Numbered from the stretch's first letter, positions 1-11,041 are shown. The stretch is DNA of 64,000 nt from Mytilus edulis (GCF_963676685.1 NC_092350.1:40829373-40893372), one strand, 5' to 3'. Numbers and translations: made by a program. The notes: generated by a model not told the origin, from the letters alone.

Positions 1-164
1 GACGAATGGAAAGAAGAGGCTCACTTTGAGAACTGAAAACTTCTTTACTTTCATTGCTTTGACCTTGATCTCTCATAGCTGTTGCTATATAAAATGACCA
101 TAAGTCTTGGTTTATGACAGCCAAAGATGACTGAGGTCTTTGTGTTTTTAGGAGTCTGAATTGC

Positions 165-440
165 TCATCGTATGTTCACCAACCGTGTGATTTTTTTGCT
201 GCAAAACGAATATCTCTCATGTACTTTTGCAGTTCCTGAGCCAAAGAACTCTGTTTCTCTAGCAAAATACTCATATAAATCATGAAAGCGCTTGTCCATG
301 TGTATATTTTGTATAGCGCGACATGGCAAAGATTCAATCCGCATGTGACCCCCTTTTACAAATAAATCACCTTCATGGTCAGGAAAAGTTGCCAGTTCTC
401 TAGGAGATTTAATCAACGTAGTGATCCAGGGCCCTCCCAA
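165..440 (-). other. Unassigned open reading frame
   Basis: An open frame of about 90 codons with varied, protein-like composition (runs such as FPDHEGDLFVKGGHMRIE and HMDKRFHDLYEYF) and no methionine at its 5' end; a TGA lies just upstream in the same frame. A possible splice acceptor (TTCTGTCCCAG) sits about 15 bases upstream, but its phase does not join cleanly to the candidate exon at 622-745. I do not recognise a family. It could be an exon, a mobile-element relic or a chance frame. Confidence 0.25.
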
Positions 441-770
441 ACGTCAACTGGGACAGAATCTAACATATTGAACGAAAACATTCAGTTTTCACAAAGCCTT
501 CCCTGTCTGGAGGGAAGTTTGTTTGACCAAATCGGGTGTTATGTACCCATGAAACTGAAAGATAATATTTGGAAACATGAATTTATCGACCTAAGTTTGT
601 TAAAATCAACAACTGACTCACCAGATGATCTTGGATTAACTACACTAGCTACAGCTTGTTCTTTCTCCTTAGGGTCGGCCATTCTTCGTCGTTTTACCCA
701 TTGCGCTCTAGCTGGAGCCCCTTTCTTTGAATTCCCTCTTGGCATGGTAGATTGGAAAACTGGTCAGTAA
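375..770 (+). pseudogene. Possible retroelement gag-like fragment
   Basis: This plus-strand frame of about 131 codons includes a stretch around 530-610 reading IGCYVPMKLKDNIWKHEFID. From memory that resembles the short segment (VP..LK.KIW..E[FY][IV][DN]) found in gag-like proteins of many invertebrate retroelements. The match is short, nothing else in the frame supports it, and the opposite strand over 622-745 looks equally coding. Treat it as a weak, partial mobile-element assignment. Confidence 0.3.
622..745 (-). other. Candidate first coding exon, unknown product
   Basis: On the minus strand an ATG at 745 opens a basic, soluble-looking peptide (MPRGNSKKGAPARAQ, then WVKRRRMADPKEKEQ). It runs about 41 codons to a strong splice donor, CTG|GTGAGTC, at 622/621. 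A Met start with a consensus donor in the same short frame suggests a real first exon, with a lysine/arginine-rich N-terminus as in nuclear proteins. No following exon could be joined in phase, and the family is not recognised. Confidence 0.3.
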
Positions 771-780
771 ATGAAAAACT

Positions 781-1439
781 AGGATGGCACTAAATTTAGA
801 AACTGGCAGCAAACAAACAGCTAGGATAGTTCGTAATTAGGACAATAAACGTCACATTTATTATACGGCTAATGTTTCTTCTGTATAAAAACTCTTAAGT
901 AAAAAAAATGTTTGTTGTGCGATGATACTCCGGCAATAATAACTACACAGGTGAAAATTGCACAACCAAGATTATAGACTAAGTCAAAAAAAATGTTTGT
1001 ATAACAAAATGTTTGTATGAAGCTGAACAGATGCTTTGTGAGAAAGTTATAACGTGCTTTACACAGTGTAAGCGGACACATTTGATTTATAAAACAAACA
1101 CATTATAATCCAAAAACAACATACGCCAGTAGCCTCATTAAATTGAATTATCTGATAAACAATAATTGCTTTTATATTGCAACAAATCTGTTTATTGATA
1201 TTTTTAATAAATCAAAAAATCAAAAGCGAACAATTCTAAACAGATCAGTTCATTAGCAAATTTTGATATACAATGAAAATGTTATCGCCGTGATCTACTA
1301 ATCTTGTATCTTGTCGTATTTTTCAAATATTTTTAAATAATTTGTCTCATATTCAAATTGAACAGAGACAAATGTTGTTTCATTTAGATAACAACTTAAT
1401 GGGCTAACTGGTTTGATCATTGTTGTAAAAAAACAAATC
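781..1439. other. AT-rich, no gene seen
   Basis: Low-complexity AT-rich DNA. The open frames here are short, and I see no motif, tRNA-like box or inverted repeat worth reporting. Confidence 0.6.
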
Positions 1440-1620
1440 TTATATAAAAAAAAAACTGTTAAAAAGCAAAAATACCGAACTCCAAGGAAAAAAAAAGAAG
1501 TCCTTTATGAACTGTCAAAATCAAAACTCAAATATGTCAAACTAATGGAAAACAACTGTCATATTCATGGCTTTTCTCATGTAGAAAATGGTGAATTACA
1601 CCTAGTACAAAGCTAGCTAA
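1440..1620 (-). repeat. Mussel interspersed repeat, fragment (minus)
   Basis: Read on the minus strand this contains the string CCATTTTCTAC, then ATGACAGTTGTTTTCCATT, then a CCTTGGAGTTCGGTAT box. The same order of words occurs at 33.48-33.74 kb (plus), 55.69-55.78 kb and 55.88-56.03 kb (minus). It is an old, diverged copy of a dispersed family. The translated frame across it (1413-1616) is repeat-derived, not a gene. Confidence 0.6.
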
Positions 1621-2067
1621 ACCTTTCACCTGTATGATAATAGCATAGCATACTGACAACATAATAATTATGTGAGCCAAACTAACAGACACAACAAATA
1701 AAATTGTCAAAAATTGTATCTTGTCCTTCATTTTTGCTCACATACTTTTTCTTTATGCCTTTGTATAAGTCTATAAATAATATTGTAAAATAGCAGAATG
1801 TCGCTGCATAGAAAACCATTCGGAATGCACAATGTTATATATACGAAATTGTTACCTTCTTTATCAAGGATGTATGTGTTTAAGATATTAAAATTATGTT
1901 CATTGGTATTTCATTATACGTTTTTTTTTCTTTGGCAGAAGTAATGAAGAATGAACCTTCTAAAGGAAAAGGTGCACAGAGATGTAAGTTTCATACAATG
2001 AATTATGTGTTTTGGCTCCCTTTTTTCTATAGATATAGACATAGAAAAATACAGTGCAATATAAGTA

Positions 2068-2125
2068 GATATAGGAAGATGTGGTATGAGTGCCAATGAG
2101 ACACCACAATAAGTGAAAGTAAAAA
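2068..2125 (+). repeat. GATGTGG-family repeat, 5' fragment
   Basis: Contains GATGTGGTATGAGTGCCAAT followed by GAGACA, the 5' signature of the most abundant repeat family in this window. Fuller copies lie at 4.99-5.30 kb, 43.02-43.33 kb and 46.72-47.04 kb. Only about 50 bases are preserved. Confidence 0.6.
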
Positions 2126-2213
2126 AAGTATCTAGTTGCTGTAAACTAAGGAAGAAGAGACAACTCCTCATCCAAAAATAAAAAAGAATATGTGGTTTGA
2201 TTCCCAATGCACT

Positions 2214-2412
2214 TATGGGCTTGTGTGGTCAAGTGGTCTGAGTATTTAAACTACTGTATAACTTATTACATGTCTACACTGGGTTGTAATTTCGAATCAT
2301 TAACTCCGGCTTTTCCCCACATTAAATAAAACAACAACAAAAACTCACCACAAAATAATAGCACAATAGTGCCTAAAAAGTGGCGTTAAACAGCAATAAA
2401 TCAATCAATCCT
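2214..2412 (+). mobile_element. tRNA-derived SINE
   Basis: The 5' part reads like a degenerate tRNA promoter: an A-box-like TGGTCAAGTGG near 2226 and a B-box-like ATTTCGAATCA near 2290, spaced as in tRNA-headed SINEs. The 3' part contains AAAAGTGGCGTTAAACAGCA, close to a tail I associate with molluscan SINEs, and ends in an (AATC)n tail. The direct repeat ATGCACT occurs at 2207-2213 and 2413-2419, just outside the element, and fits a short target-site duplication. Transcription would be by RNA polymerase III if still active; the boxes are eroded. Confidence 0.65.
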
Positions 2413-2893
2413 ATGCACTGTAAGTGGATTTTATTATATGCTATTGTCCTTAGGCTTAGCTGTAACCAGATTAACGTTAAGATTTAATGAAAATGCACTT
2501 AACAAATTCATTTAATTTAAATTACATGTGCGTGGTTATGTAATCTGTATGCTGTATATGGGATAAAATGGTAGTTTTAAACATAACAATAATATACTTA
2601 TTGTATCTAATAAAATATTTGGAATATCGAATGGTTTATCTGGCAAAACATCCAGTGATAAGTGTATAATAAATATTCTGGACGAGAACAATAAAGTATT
2701 AGGTATATGTTCTAGGAAGTGAATCGCAAGGGATGAAGAATAGAAAATTAATACTGCAATTGGATATTTCTTTACTTTAATCAACCATTATGGTTCACAA
2801 ATAAAAAGAAATTGTATCTTTATATTTTTCTGCGGTATCCACATTGTTTTGCTATAGTTATATACGTTGAATAACAGATAATTTATATTTAAA
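2413..2893. other. Upstream region of fucosyltransferase, no gene
   Basis: AT-rich DNA ahead of the fucosyltransferase frame. I see no convincing core promoter. A pyrimidine-rich stretch ending TTTATTTTTCAG at 2901-2916 looks like a splice acceptor and overlaps the beginning of the open frame. Confidence 0.5.
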
Positions 2894-3962
2894 ATGTTTT
2901 TTTATTTATTTTTCAGATTTAACTTTTGTTGGTTTCTTCTAACAGTGATATTTTACGTCAATGTCAAGTCTGGTAATAATTTCATACGAGTAGAAAGTCC
3001 ATCGCCCTTCAGAACACAGATATTCAACATAACGATAATAAGCAAAGGCGCGGTGATCAATTCGCAGAAAGTAGTACACTCTATATGTCCTACTTTTTCA
3101 GGGAGAATTGGAAATAAACTTTTTATTTATGCTTCATCCTATGGTATAGCGAGAAGTAAAGGGATGGAAGTGGTTATTAATACAAACTGTGAACTTCTGC
3201 AATATTTTACCTTATACGCAGACGTACGAAAAGACACATCAATATGTGATTCACGAAATATTAAAACATTGAAAGAAGAACATTCAGCCGTTTATGATAA
3301 AAGAATACTGGATTTTAGTAGTACACAAAATGTTAGACTACTTCAACATTTACAATCCTACCTTTATTTTGATCAATATAAAGAGGAATTGAGAGACCAA
3401 TTTACCCACAGTGACAAAATGATTAAAAAGGCGACTTTAATTCTAGACAATAAACTTTTAAGGATATAATATTTACAGAAATAGTACATATCACAAAAAC
3501 CACAAGTATAAATATATGAAGGTATATAATGAGACTTCGCATAAAAAGATAACATTTATCGGCGTTCATATACGTCGTGGTGACTGGACAGAATACCCGG
3601 ATGCTGGCTATAATGTGCCAACGAAGGAATATTTAAGGAAAGCAGTTGAGTGGTACCAGTCTAGAATGGAAAATTTAGTGTTTGTCGTAGCGTCAAACGG
3701 AATGAAATGGGCGAAGGATAACATGCCCAAAAATATAACTACTGTATTTTTAGAGGGAAATTCAGCCTGGTTAGACTTATCAACTGTTACATTATGTGAA
3801 CATTTTATTTCATCGTCTGGAACATTTAGCTGGTGGGCAGCATGGTTGACGGTTGGAAATGTAACATTCTTTAAATGGCCGGCAAAAGAAGGAACTCGCT
3901 TCCGAACATCGTATAGTAAAGATTACAAAGATTATTATTATTCAAATTGGATTGGTCTGTAA
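2894..3962 (+). pseudogene. Alpha-1,2-fucosyltransferase (GT11), frameshifted
   Basis: Resembles galactoside 2-alpha-L-fucosyltransferases (CAZy GT11), type II Golgi enzymes that transfer fucose from GDP-fucose to galactose. The first frame (2894-3469) has a hydrophobic anchor at about residues 9-24 (FCWFLLTVIFYVNV), then the N-terminal motif SGRIGNKLFIYASSYGIA and a HLQSYLYFDQYKEEL block. The second frame (3516-3962) has the GDP-fucose motif FIGVHIRRGDW, LVFVVASNGMKWA, and SSGTFSWWAAWL near the end. The frames are offset by one base. The second frame is open upstream from just after 3461, so one indel near 3455-3465 would join them, and no GT-AG intron fits the gap. Summed length (about 350 codons) matches the family. 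The start is uncertain: ATG at 2894 works as a short cytoplasmic tail, but the acceptor at 2915-2916 could mean an earlier exon. It is either a recent pseudogene or an intact gene with a one-base sequence error. Confidence 0.8.
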
Positions 3963-4038
3963 TCCAAGAAACGTTGAAGAAATCATGATGAAAGAAATTT
4001 GACAAACTACTTTTGAAGATAAATGTCAGACAAGGAGA

Positions 4039-4133
4039 GGAAATGTCACATTATATAAATGGCGGGAAAAAAGAAAAGTACGCTTTCGGAAAGCGGTTTT
4101 GCATGGGATTACAAAGAATATTTATTTTAACAT
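4039..4133 (+). pseudogene. Decayed 3' end of a second fucosyltransferase
   Basis: The DNA starting GGAAATGTCACATTATATAA parallels the C-terminal codons of the upstream gene (GGAAATGTAACATTCTTTAA at about 3856) and continues in parallel through the AAATGGC, CGCTT(T/C)CG and GATTACAAAGA words. It translates to GNVTLYKWREK, matching GNVTFFKWPAK upstream, then loses frame. This is the remnant of a tandem paralogue or a partial 3' duplication. Confidence 0.65.
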
Positions 4134-4440
4134 GGGATCGATCTATGATCCGGGAGACTTGGCATAAGTCAGTTTGTAACACATTTTGAACTATATTAAA
4201 ATAGATGTTTGTCTAATGCTAATTGCACCAGGAGTGGACTGCCCTGATTGCATTTATATCATAAAAAATATCCAAAAAAAAATCTGTATTATTCAGTTGA
4301 AAATATTGACAATGTTCTTTTAACAATTGCCTTTTAAATGATGTATTTTTATTGGCTTACGAAACATCAATTTTATAAATAGTAGTTGGCATTTACAGTT
4401 CCAAGTTTAACAAAAACGTGTATTCCAGCAGCATATTAAG

Positions 4441-4995
4441 TTCATTCTGAGAAAATAATTCAAACTTGAAAGCTATAATTGGTGCTTTTTTTAACAGTTT
4501 TTATTTAATGTAACTTCACTTGCTATGAATTTTTAATTTTCAAAAAAGTCTGACCCTTCTTAAGTAAAAAAAGCCTAGTTATGATATGTATACAAATAAG
4601 AATAAACATAGACCAAAATGCTATCTCAAAGGTACTAAACCACAAAAAGGCAATGTCCATTTTACTGGCTTCTTTTACGTTTCGATGACATACTTTTTTT
4701 TAAGGGTGATCAGATGTCGTATTAGCCTAACTTGGTTATTGTAATTTTGTAAACAAGTGGTAAATTTGTCGAGGTTTAGGATGTCAAAGGCTACTCTGAG
4801 TAATTCTAAGAGTATACTACAGTAAACCAATAATTTATGAAATGTAAATACTAGTCTACTATTTAGTATACTTTTATAACTGAAAATGTCGCGGTTGCGT
4901 GTAGTAACGAGGGCATTAAGACCCAAGATTACAAATAGTGTGCTTTTTGAAATTTTCTTTTAAAGTTAGAGGTTATTGTTTTTTTTAAGCTGCAC
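4441..4995 (+). repeat. Old direct duplication, copy 1
   Basis: Shares an ordered series of words with 5309-5870: CAAACTTGAAAGCTATAA, CACTTGCTATGAATTTT, TTTTCAAAAAAGTCTG, then a cytosine-poor tract ending near GCTGCAC. Divergence is substantial. Copy 1 is followed directly by a GATGTGG-family repeat that now separates the two copies. No coding frame is conserved between them. Confidence 0.65.
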
Positions 4996-5300
4996 GAAGA
5001 TGTGGTATGATGGCCTATTCGACAACTCTTCACAAGAGACCAAATGACACAGAAATTAACAACTATAAGTCACCGCCCCCAAAATGACAAATGTAAAACA
5101 ATTCAAATGAGAAAACTAACGGCCTAATTTGTGTACAAAAAATGAACAAATATGTAACACATCAACAAACGACAACCACTGAATTACTGGCTCCTGACTT
5201 GGGACAGGCACATGCATACAGGATATGGCGTGGATAAAAATGTTAGAGCGGTTCCAACCCTCCCCCGGGCTAAACTGGGACAGTGGTTAAACAGTGCAAC
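4990..5300 (+). repeat. GATGTGG-family repeat, near full length
   Basis: Begins GATGTGGTATGATGGCC and continues through ACAAGAGACCAAATGACAC, CAATTCAAATGAGAAAAC, ACAAACGACAACCACTGAAT, CTTGGGACAGGCACATGCAT and a CCTCCCCC end. The same words recur in the same order at 43.02-43.33 kb and, inverted, at 46.72-47.04 kb. It encodes nothing convincing. Whether it is a SINE or a non-autonomous DNA element cannot be decided from this copy. Confidence 0.7.
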
Positions 5301-5308
5301 ATTAGGTC

Positions 5309-5870
5309 ATTTTGAGAAAAAATATCAAACTTGAAAGCTATAACTTGTGCTTTGATAGCTGTTTTACATTTTTTTTAAATGTCAATTCACTTGCTATGAA
5401 TTTTCAATTTTCAAAAAAGTCTGCAACTTCTTAAATAAAATAGCCAAGTAATTATATGTTTTTGATTGTCAAATAAATGTACAATAAAGGGCTATTACAA
5501 AAGTACCAAACACAAAAGGCAAAGATGGCTTCTTTTACATTTTGATGGAATATTTTGAACAATTCTCACTGAAAACATGGCTGGACGTCATCTAAACATT
5601 TTGTACTTTTAAAATTGAAATTGTTTGATTTCACAAGGTTTACGTTGTCAAAGCTACCCTGGTTAGTTCTAAGTGCTTTTTACTTTTCATCATCAATTTA
5701 TGAATCTGAATTCAAGTATACTTTTCATATCTGAAGAGGTTGCGCATCATTAATAGCAAGGTATATTCCTGTAGTAGCGAGTACATTAGACCCGGCTTTA
5801 CAAATTATATGCTTTATGAAATTTTCTTATTCAATTTAGCATCTATCGTGTTTTAAGCTACACTGAGCGT
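5309..5870 (+). repeat. Old direct duplication, copy 2
   Basis: Partner of 4441-4995. It starts after the GATGTGG-family repeat and shows the same word order with many substitutions and small indels. Confidence 0.65.
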
Positions 5871-7240
5871 TTTTTTAAATGCAGGTTTAAGTTATAGTCT
5901 AGATAGCGATAAGATCGTATTCTATACATGTAAATCCAGTCAAAAACAACACGCTGTCAGTGTGTATCTGTTATAAGTTGTTAGTTGTTGTTTATATTTG
6001 TTTCTTATGTCTAGTTTTTCTGAGGAGCCGGGTGCTGATTGTTGTTGCTTAAGGAGCATATTGCAAATATATACATGTAAACACAAAAAGGTGCTTGAAG
6101 AATTTATTTGATCAACTTATTTATAAAAAGTACCGTAAAATAAGTTTATCATCATTTCCATATGGTAAAAATATATTTTACTCAACTGGCACATAGATAA
6201 CATTGTCTAATTTGGATTATCGCCCGTTTACCACAATTAAAGACTTTTCAACAGGACAGGAACTATTTGTTTAATGATAAAATGACGACAAAGAAAGCAA
6301 GAACACATACCTTCATTGTTTTGGATGTACTCTCAAGAAGTTGCACCTCATATATCCATTTCATTATACTCCCATTCATCCGTTGTCATAGAAAACAAAA
6401 AAAATGAATGGGAAGAGTTTAAAGAAGAGAATTAAATTTAGTCACAAGCTTGTGCACAGCCTCTGGCTCCACCGCCTCGGACAAATGAAGAACTAAAAAA
6501 CAAAACAAAGAGTCGAACGCTGATAAAAGATGTTTTCATAATTATCTACTGTTTTTGACCACAGGCCTGAGTCTCCCGACTTGCGCAAATTGGTTAGAAC
6601 AGCCGGAATGGTGAAACATGCTTGTTATGTCCACTATAGTTTTCTTCATATACTGAATATTTGCTGTCATAATACATACAGGGTTTAAGCTTGGCGGCGT
6701 GGAACTTACCAACGACAAATACCCGATATCCTCGAAACATTATATTTTGTTGTAAGATTCTTCATGATTGTAGACTATTTCACTTACATAAAGAAGTAAA
6801 AATAATTTCAAATTTATAGAGAAAACTTGTATTTATAAAACTTGTTTAAAACTTAATCAAATTATGGTAAGTATGCGAAATTTGCACTAGTGTACACGAA
6901 TGGTGATAATAGAAATGCATTTGTCATGTTAATCGTATTTCCAAAGGGAATAACTGTAGTATGACTTGAGCGAGTCCCTTCATGAGCAGTCAGTGGCCAC
7001 TTTGAATATTTCTGGAAGGGCCACTGTCACGAACCGACCGTTCAACCAAAGCTTTTTGAATTTTAATATGTTGTTACTGATTACAAAATGGAGGTTAAAT
7101 TCAATACTGATGATTGTTACTTTTATGGTTCCTTGTGGTACTGAAAAATGCTAGGACACAAAAATGTCAAAAAAAATCCGGTTTGCTGTCACCCTGACAG
7201 CCTCATTGTTAATGAGATATTCACATTAATTGCGTATTCT
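5871..7240. other. No gene seen
   Basis: AT-rich and unannotated. The segment 6685-6760 (CTTGGC, then AACGACAAATACCCGATATC) has a diverged direct copy at about 10553-10620, just outside the TTAA-flanked element there. Short frames such as 6966-7154 lack family features. Confidence 0.5.
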
Positions 7241-7241
7241 T

Positions 7242-7322
7242 GGCATACACTACAGACACGGGGACACATTTTACTGAATGCACACAGCACGAGTAACAAA
7301 CCCTGCAGTAAATATAAAAAAT
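7242..7322 (+). repeat. 80-bp direct repeat, left copy
   Basis: The segment starting GGCATACACTACAGACACGG and ending GTAAATATAAAAAA recurs at 7442-7520 with a handful of mismatches. The two copies bracket a GATGTGG-family fragment. Confidence 0.75.
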
Positions 7323-7440
7323 AAGATGTGGTATGATTGTCAATGAGACAACTGTCCACAAGAGACCATTAATAATCATGATAATAGAATAAGTAGACAG
7401 CTCTCTCACAAGCAAAAAAACCCTAACTGTAAAAATAGAA
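7323..7440 (+). repeat. GATGTGG-family repeat, truncated
   Basis: Contains GATGTGGTATGATTGTCAAT and GACAACTGTCCACAAGAGAC, then diverges. It lies precisely between two copies of an 80-bp direct repeat. Confidence 0.7.
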
Positions 7441-7441
7441 G

Positions 7442-7520
7442 GGCATACACTACAGGCACGGGGACACATTTTACTGAATCCACACAACACGAGTAACAAA
7501 CTCGGCAGTAAATATAAAAA
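7442..7520 (+). repeat. 80-bp direct repeat, right copy
   Basis: Matches 7242-7322 (CACGGGGACACATTTTACTG and ACACGAGTAACAAAC are shared exactly). Confidence 0.75.
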
Positions 7521-7689
7521 AGAATGTGCTAAACATATTTCTTATTTAAGTTTTTTAACCCCAGAAAATTCCTATCATAGTTCCGACAACTTCATGCTAC
7601 ATTCAACTTAATTTAGATTTCTATGAATTAAAAAAAAAAACATGTTGTAAACAAGAATTTTATTAAAGTAATCACAATCGAATACGCAT

Positions 7690-8110
7690 TGTTTAATATT
7701 TTATTATGTCTTGGTTTTGAGTGAGATATTGTGATACGATTTAATAAAATACTTTAATGGTTAAACCTTTGCAGCTCCTTCTCGTCTCTGCAATTATATT
7801 TTACATTTGATAAGACATTCCTTTTACTGAACTGCATTTGATAAGGCACAGTGCTGTATAAGCATTACTTTAAATAAACATGAATGCTTTGCATGTATGT
7901 TTATTATTTTGTGTGAAAAAGAAATAAACCTTTACTTCAGAGTTGGTTTGACAAAGCTTTTGGATACCTGTTAATTATCAGATAATACAATGACTAAAAT
8001 TATCAATAACAAGTTGCTTTTGTTGTTGCGAGTCTATGGTAATACTGCTAAAAAAGTACAAGTCCTTATTTAAATGTATTAACAGTCTCAGAAATATTTT
8101 GAATCAAAAT
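7690..8110 (+). repeat. Diverged direct duplication, copy 1
   Basis: Shares with 9005-9395 the series TATGTCTTGGTTTTG / GAGATA / GATTTAAT, GGTTAAACCTTTG, AAGCATTACTTTAAAT, CCTGT(T/G)AATAATCAGA-like and TGTTAACAGTCTC-like words. It is old and non-coding. Confidence 0.55.
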
Positions 8111-9004
8111 GTATTGTATAGTTCACAAGTGAAAGAATAGACGAATATGGTCCAGTAATAATTTGATTGGATTATCGAATTTTGATTAAGAAGTTGCAGA
8201 ATTATGACTGTGGTTGAAAAATAACATGTATCATAATGGTTGGTATAATATTACTTCGCTTGGGTTGTTTACGAGTTTGACTACCCACGAGGGTCTCGCA
8301 CGATGCAGTAGAATGGTTTTATCAGGAAATATATTTGTATACGTTTTTTTGCATTTATTTCATTTGAAATATTATATTTATATATCTTTCAACATAATTT
8401 GGTCTGAATAAAAGTTTGTTAACTCTATAATGATTTCCAGAAGAAATCTTAGATACAAGATTTTGTTTGCTATATAGAATATATAAAAGAGGCAACAGCA
8501 CTTCACTCTTATTACAATGATAAAAACATCGATGAAAAGAAAACATTATAAATATGGATACATTCATTCTAAATAAACTCTTCATAGATGCAAAGATGAA
8601 AATTGTGTTTGCCAGTCGCCGCTTTATTCTACAAAAGACTTATCAGTGACACTCGAATAATTTTTTTAGAAAAGACCAAGATAAAGTACGAAGTTAAAGA
8701 ACATTGATGACCAACAATTTCAAAAGGTTTTGCGAATCCCAGCTTTTGTTATCTATTATTGAAAAAAAAAACCATTCGTAGGGCTTAAAGTAGCATAGGG
8801 GTATATCGCAATCTTGGATCTAGAAAACGATACTTGCAGATTTTTATTATTCATTGAAAGAAGCATGTTTTACAGATTTATTTTTTTAAATTGTTTCGAA
8901 ACCAAGATCTTCAAGTGCATAAAGTTTGTTTCCATTATTCATTGAGATATATTTTTTTTATTACCTTGATATTTACCGAAAAATGTTCCCACGCATTCTT
9001 TGGT
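8111..9004. other. No gene seen
   Basis: AT-rich spacer between two diverged duplicated blocks. The ORFs at 8214-8411 and 8355-8585 overlap on opposite strands and show no family features. Confidence 0.5.
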
Positions 9005-9395
9005 AATGTTTCCTAATGTCTCGGTTTTGGATGAGATAGTGATAGGATTTAATGAAATTCTTTTCTGGTTTAACCTTTGAACCTCCCCCATGTCTCTACT
9101 GTTTTATTTAATTTTGGAATTCCTAACACTAAATTTAATTTGATTAGGAACACTAACAAGCATTACTTTAAATGATTATAAATCTATCTTTGATAGGTTT
9201 TGTTAAAAAGAAGACGAAAAGAAACCTTAATTTAGAGTTGGTTTAACAAATTAAACCTTTTGTATTCCTGTGAATAATCAGACAAAATACAGATTAAAAA
9301 CGATGAACCAATTGCATTTTTGTTGCGAGTATATGGTGTAATTGCTGAAAACGTAACATTCCTTGTTTACATTTGTTAACAGTCTCTGATTAAAA
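9005..9395 (+). repeat. Diverged direct duplication, copy 2
   Basis: Partner of 7690-8110, in the same orientation with the same word order. Confidence 0.55.
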
Positions 9396-9932
9396 TATTG
9401 TTTACACTTTAATGTTTTTAGAATCATTTATTTTTATCTTAAGAGCTGTTGATAATAAACTAATGATGAAGCATCATTGTTATCTTATAAAAATGCAAAA
9501 CACGGCAATGAAAGGATGTCAAACCTGTATCTTTAATATTTTCCTCTTTTGTAAACCAAGAGAAGACCAACATATTGGGAAACAATTGACAAACACACAA
9601 TTGTGAGACGTTTTTGATACTCCCATACAACATTAAATGTAATACGTTTTTAAAGGCAAATCACTAGTGTTACGACTTATATATCGTCATTATTGTAATG
9701 ATGGATAAAAAAAACTATTAAAAAAACAACGTCCCCCAAAAAAATTGTATATTTAAAGAATGAAAATATGTTGTTGCAATACAAATCTTCTTATGTGTAT
9801 TTCATGCTTTGAGAGTCGACAAATATACTACATTTCTTTTTTTTACAATAGAGAAGCAAAACTATCTAAATGAAAGACTTCTTGTACATAACAAAAGTTG
9901 TGAAAATACATACTCCCATGCTTAAGTTTTAA

Positions 9933-10551
9933 GGGCATACGATACAGTTACAGGGGAGGTAATGACGTTGCTAACGTAAAATGTTATTTTCGCGACGTCA
10001 AACTGTGACATATCGGGAAAAGATGCATTTTTCGACTGATTTTTATCATTCAAACTGATTTAATTTGAAAACGAGTGCATGGACCCCTATTTTTTTAAAT
10101 GACATTTTGTTTCATCTTGCGGGAAGTTTATGTGGACCAAATTTTATAAAACTGTAAATAGTGCATTTTTTAAAATTTTGATAAATATACAGCAAAAAAT
10201 GACGTTTTTTTCTCAATTCATGACCATTTGATAAATATATATTATATCTGAATAAAAAATGCATAAATTTTTAAGATACTTATAAAATACAGAAAATACA
10301 AATTATTTAACAAAAAACAATTTGTGTTTATCTTTAAAAACAAAAAAGTTATGGCTTTCTTTCGAATGAAAAAATACGGCCACAAATCCGAATTTTGAGC
10401 AAATATACAAAATTTCGACCTCGTTTAACTCAAAAAGTAGCACATGAAGGTATATTTTTTATTACATATTTGATTTAATCAGGTAAAAAATAGTCTATAT
10501 GCAATTTTTCATCAACTTGTAAATACAGGTTCAAAACTGTATCGTATGCCC
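9933..10551. mobile_element. TTAA-flanked inverted-repeat element
   Basis: Perfect terminal inverted repeats, GGGCATACGATACAGTT at the left and AACTGTATCGTATGCCC at the right, enclose about 620 bp of AT-rich non-coding DNA. The element is bracketed by TTAA at 9929-9932 and 10552-10555. A TTAA target duplication is the hallmark of piggyBac-type transposons, so this fits a non-autonomous piggyBac-like MITE. No transposase frame is present, so any movement would need an enzyme supplied from elsewhere. Confidence 0.8.
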
Positions 10552-11041
10552 TTAAGCTTGGCAATATGTAAGTATTCAACGACAAATACCTGATATCCGT
10601 AGATATAGAATTTTGTCATTTGGTCCTATAAGAAAAATAAGTAGATGGCTACTTCTGTTTTTTTTTGTCTAACAAGCTCTTAAATTTAAAAAAAACACAT
10701 TATTTTTCCAATTATTTGATCTCGAGCTTTATCGAAGAGATATTTAATGTCAAATTGTGCATCTGGTGCAGTAGAATTAGTACCGTTGATGTTATTTGAC
10801 TTGATAAAATAGGTTAACAGAATTTAATTGTATGTCAAATATAATGAGAAACTTTAACGTATATATAAAAAAAGCACAACAGTAAATAAAAAAAATTAAT
10901 ATATCAAGATTAAAAATCAAAATGCCAATATACGAACGTATTTAAGATGCAATAAGTTAGATGTAGTTGAACAAATTAATTATTTTAATTTAATTTAACC
11001 CAAGTCCCATTTTCAAAAAGCCTACAATTTACAATTATAAA

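Noticed and set aside
1939..1983. Possible upstream exon of the fucosyltransferase: acceptor TTTGGCAG, ATG at 1944, donor AGAT|GTAAGT
   Set aside because: Splicing to the acceptor at 2916 puts the reading frame out of phase and meets a stop within a few codons. It could only be a non-coding exon.
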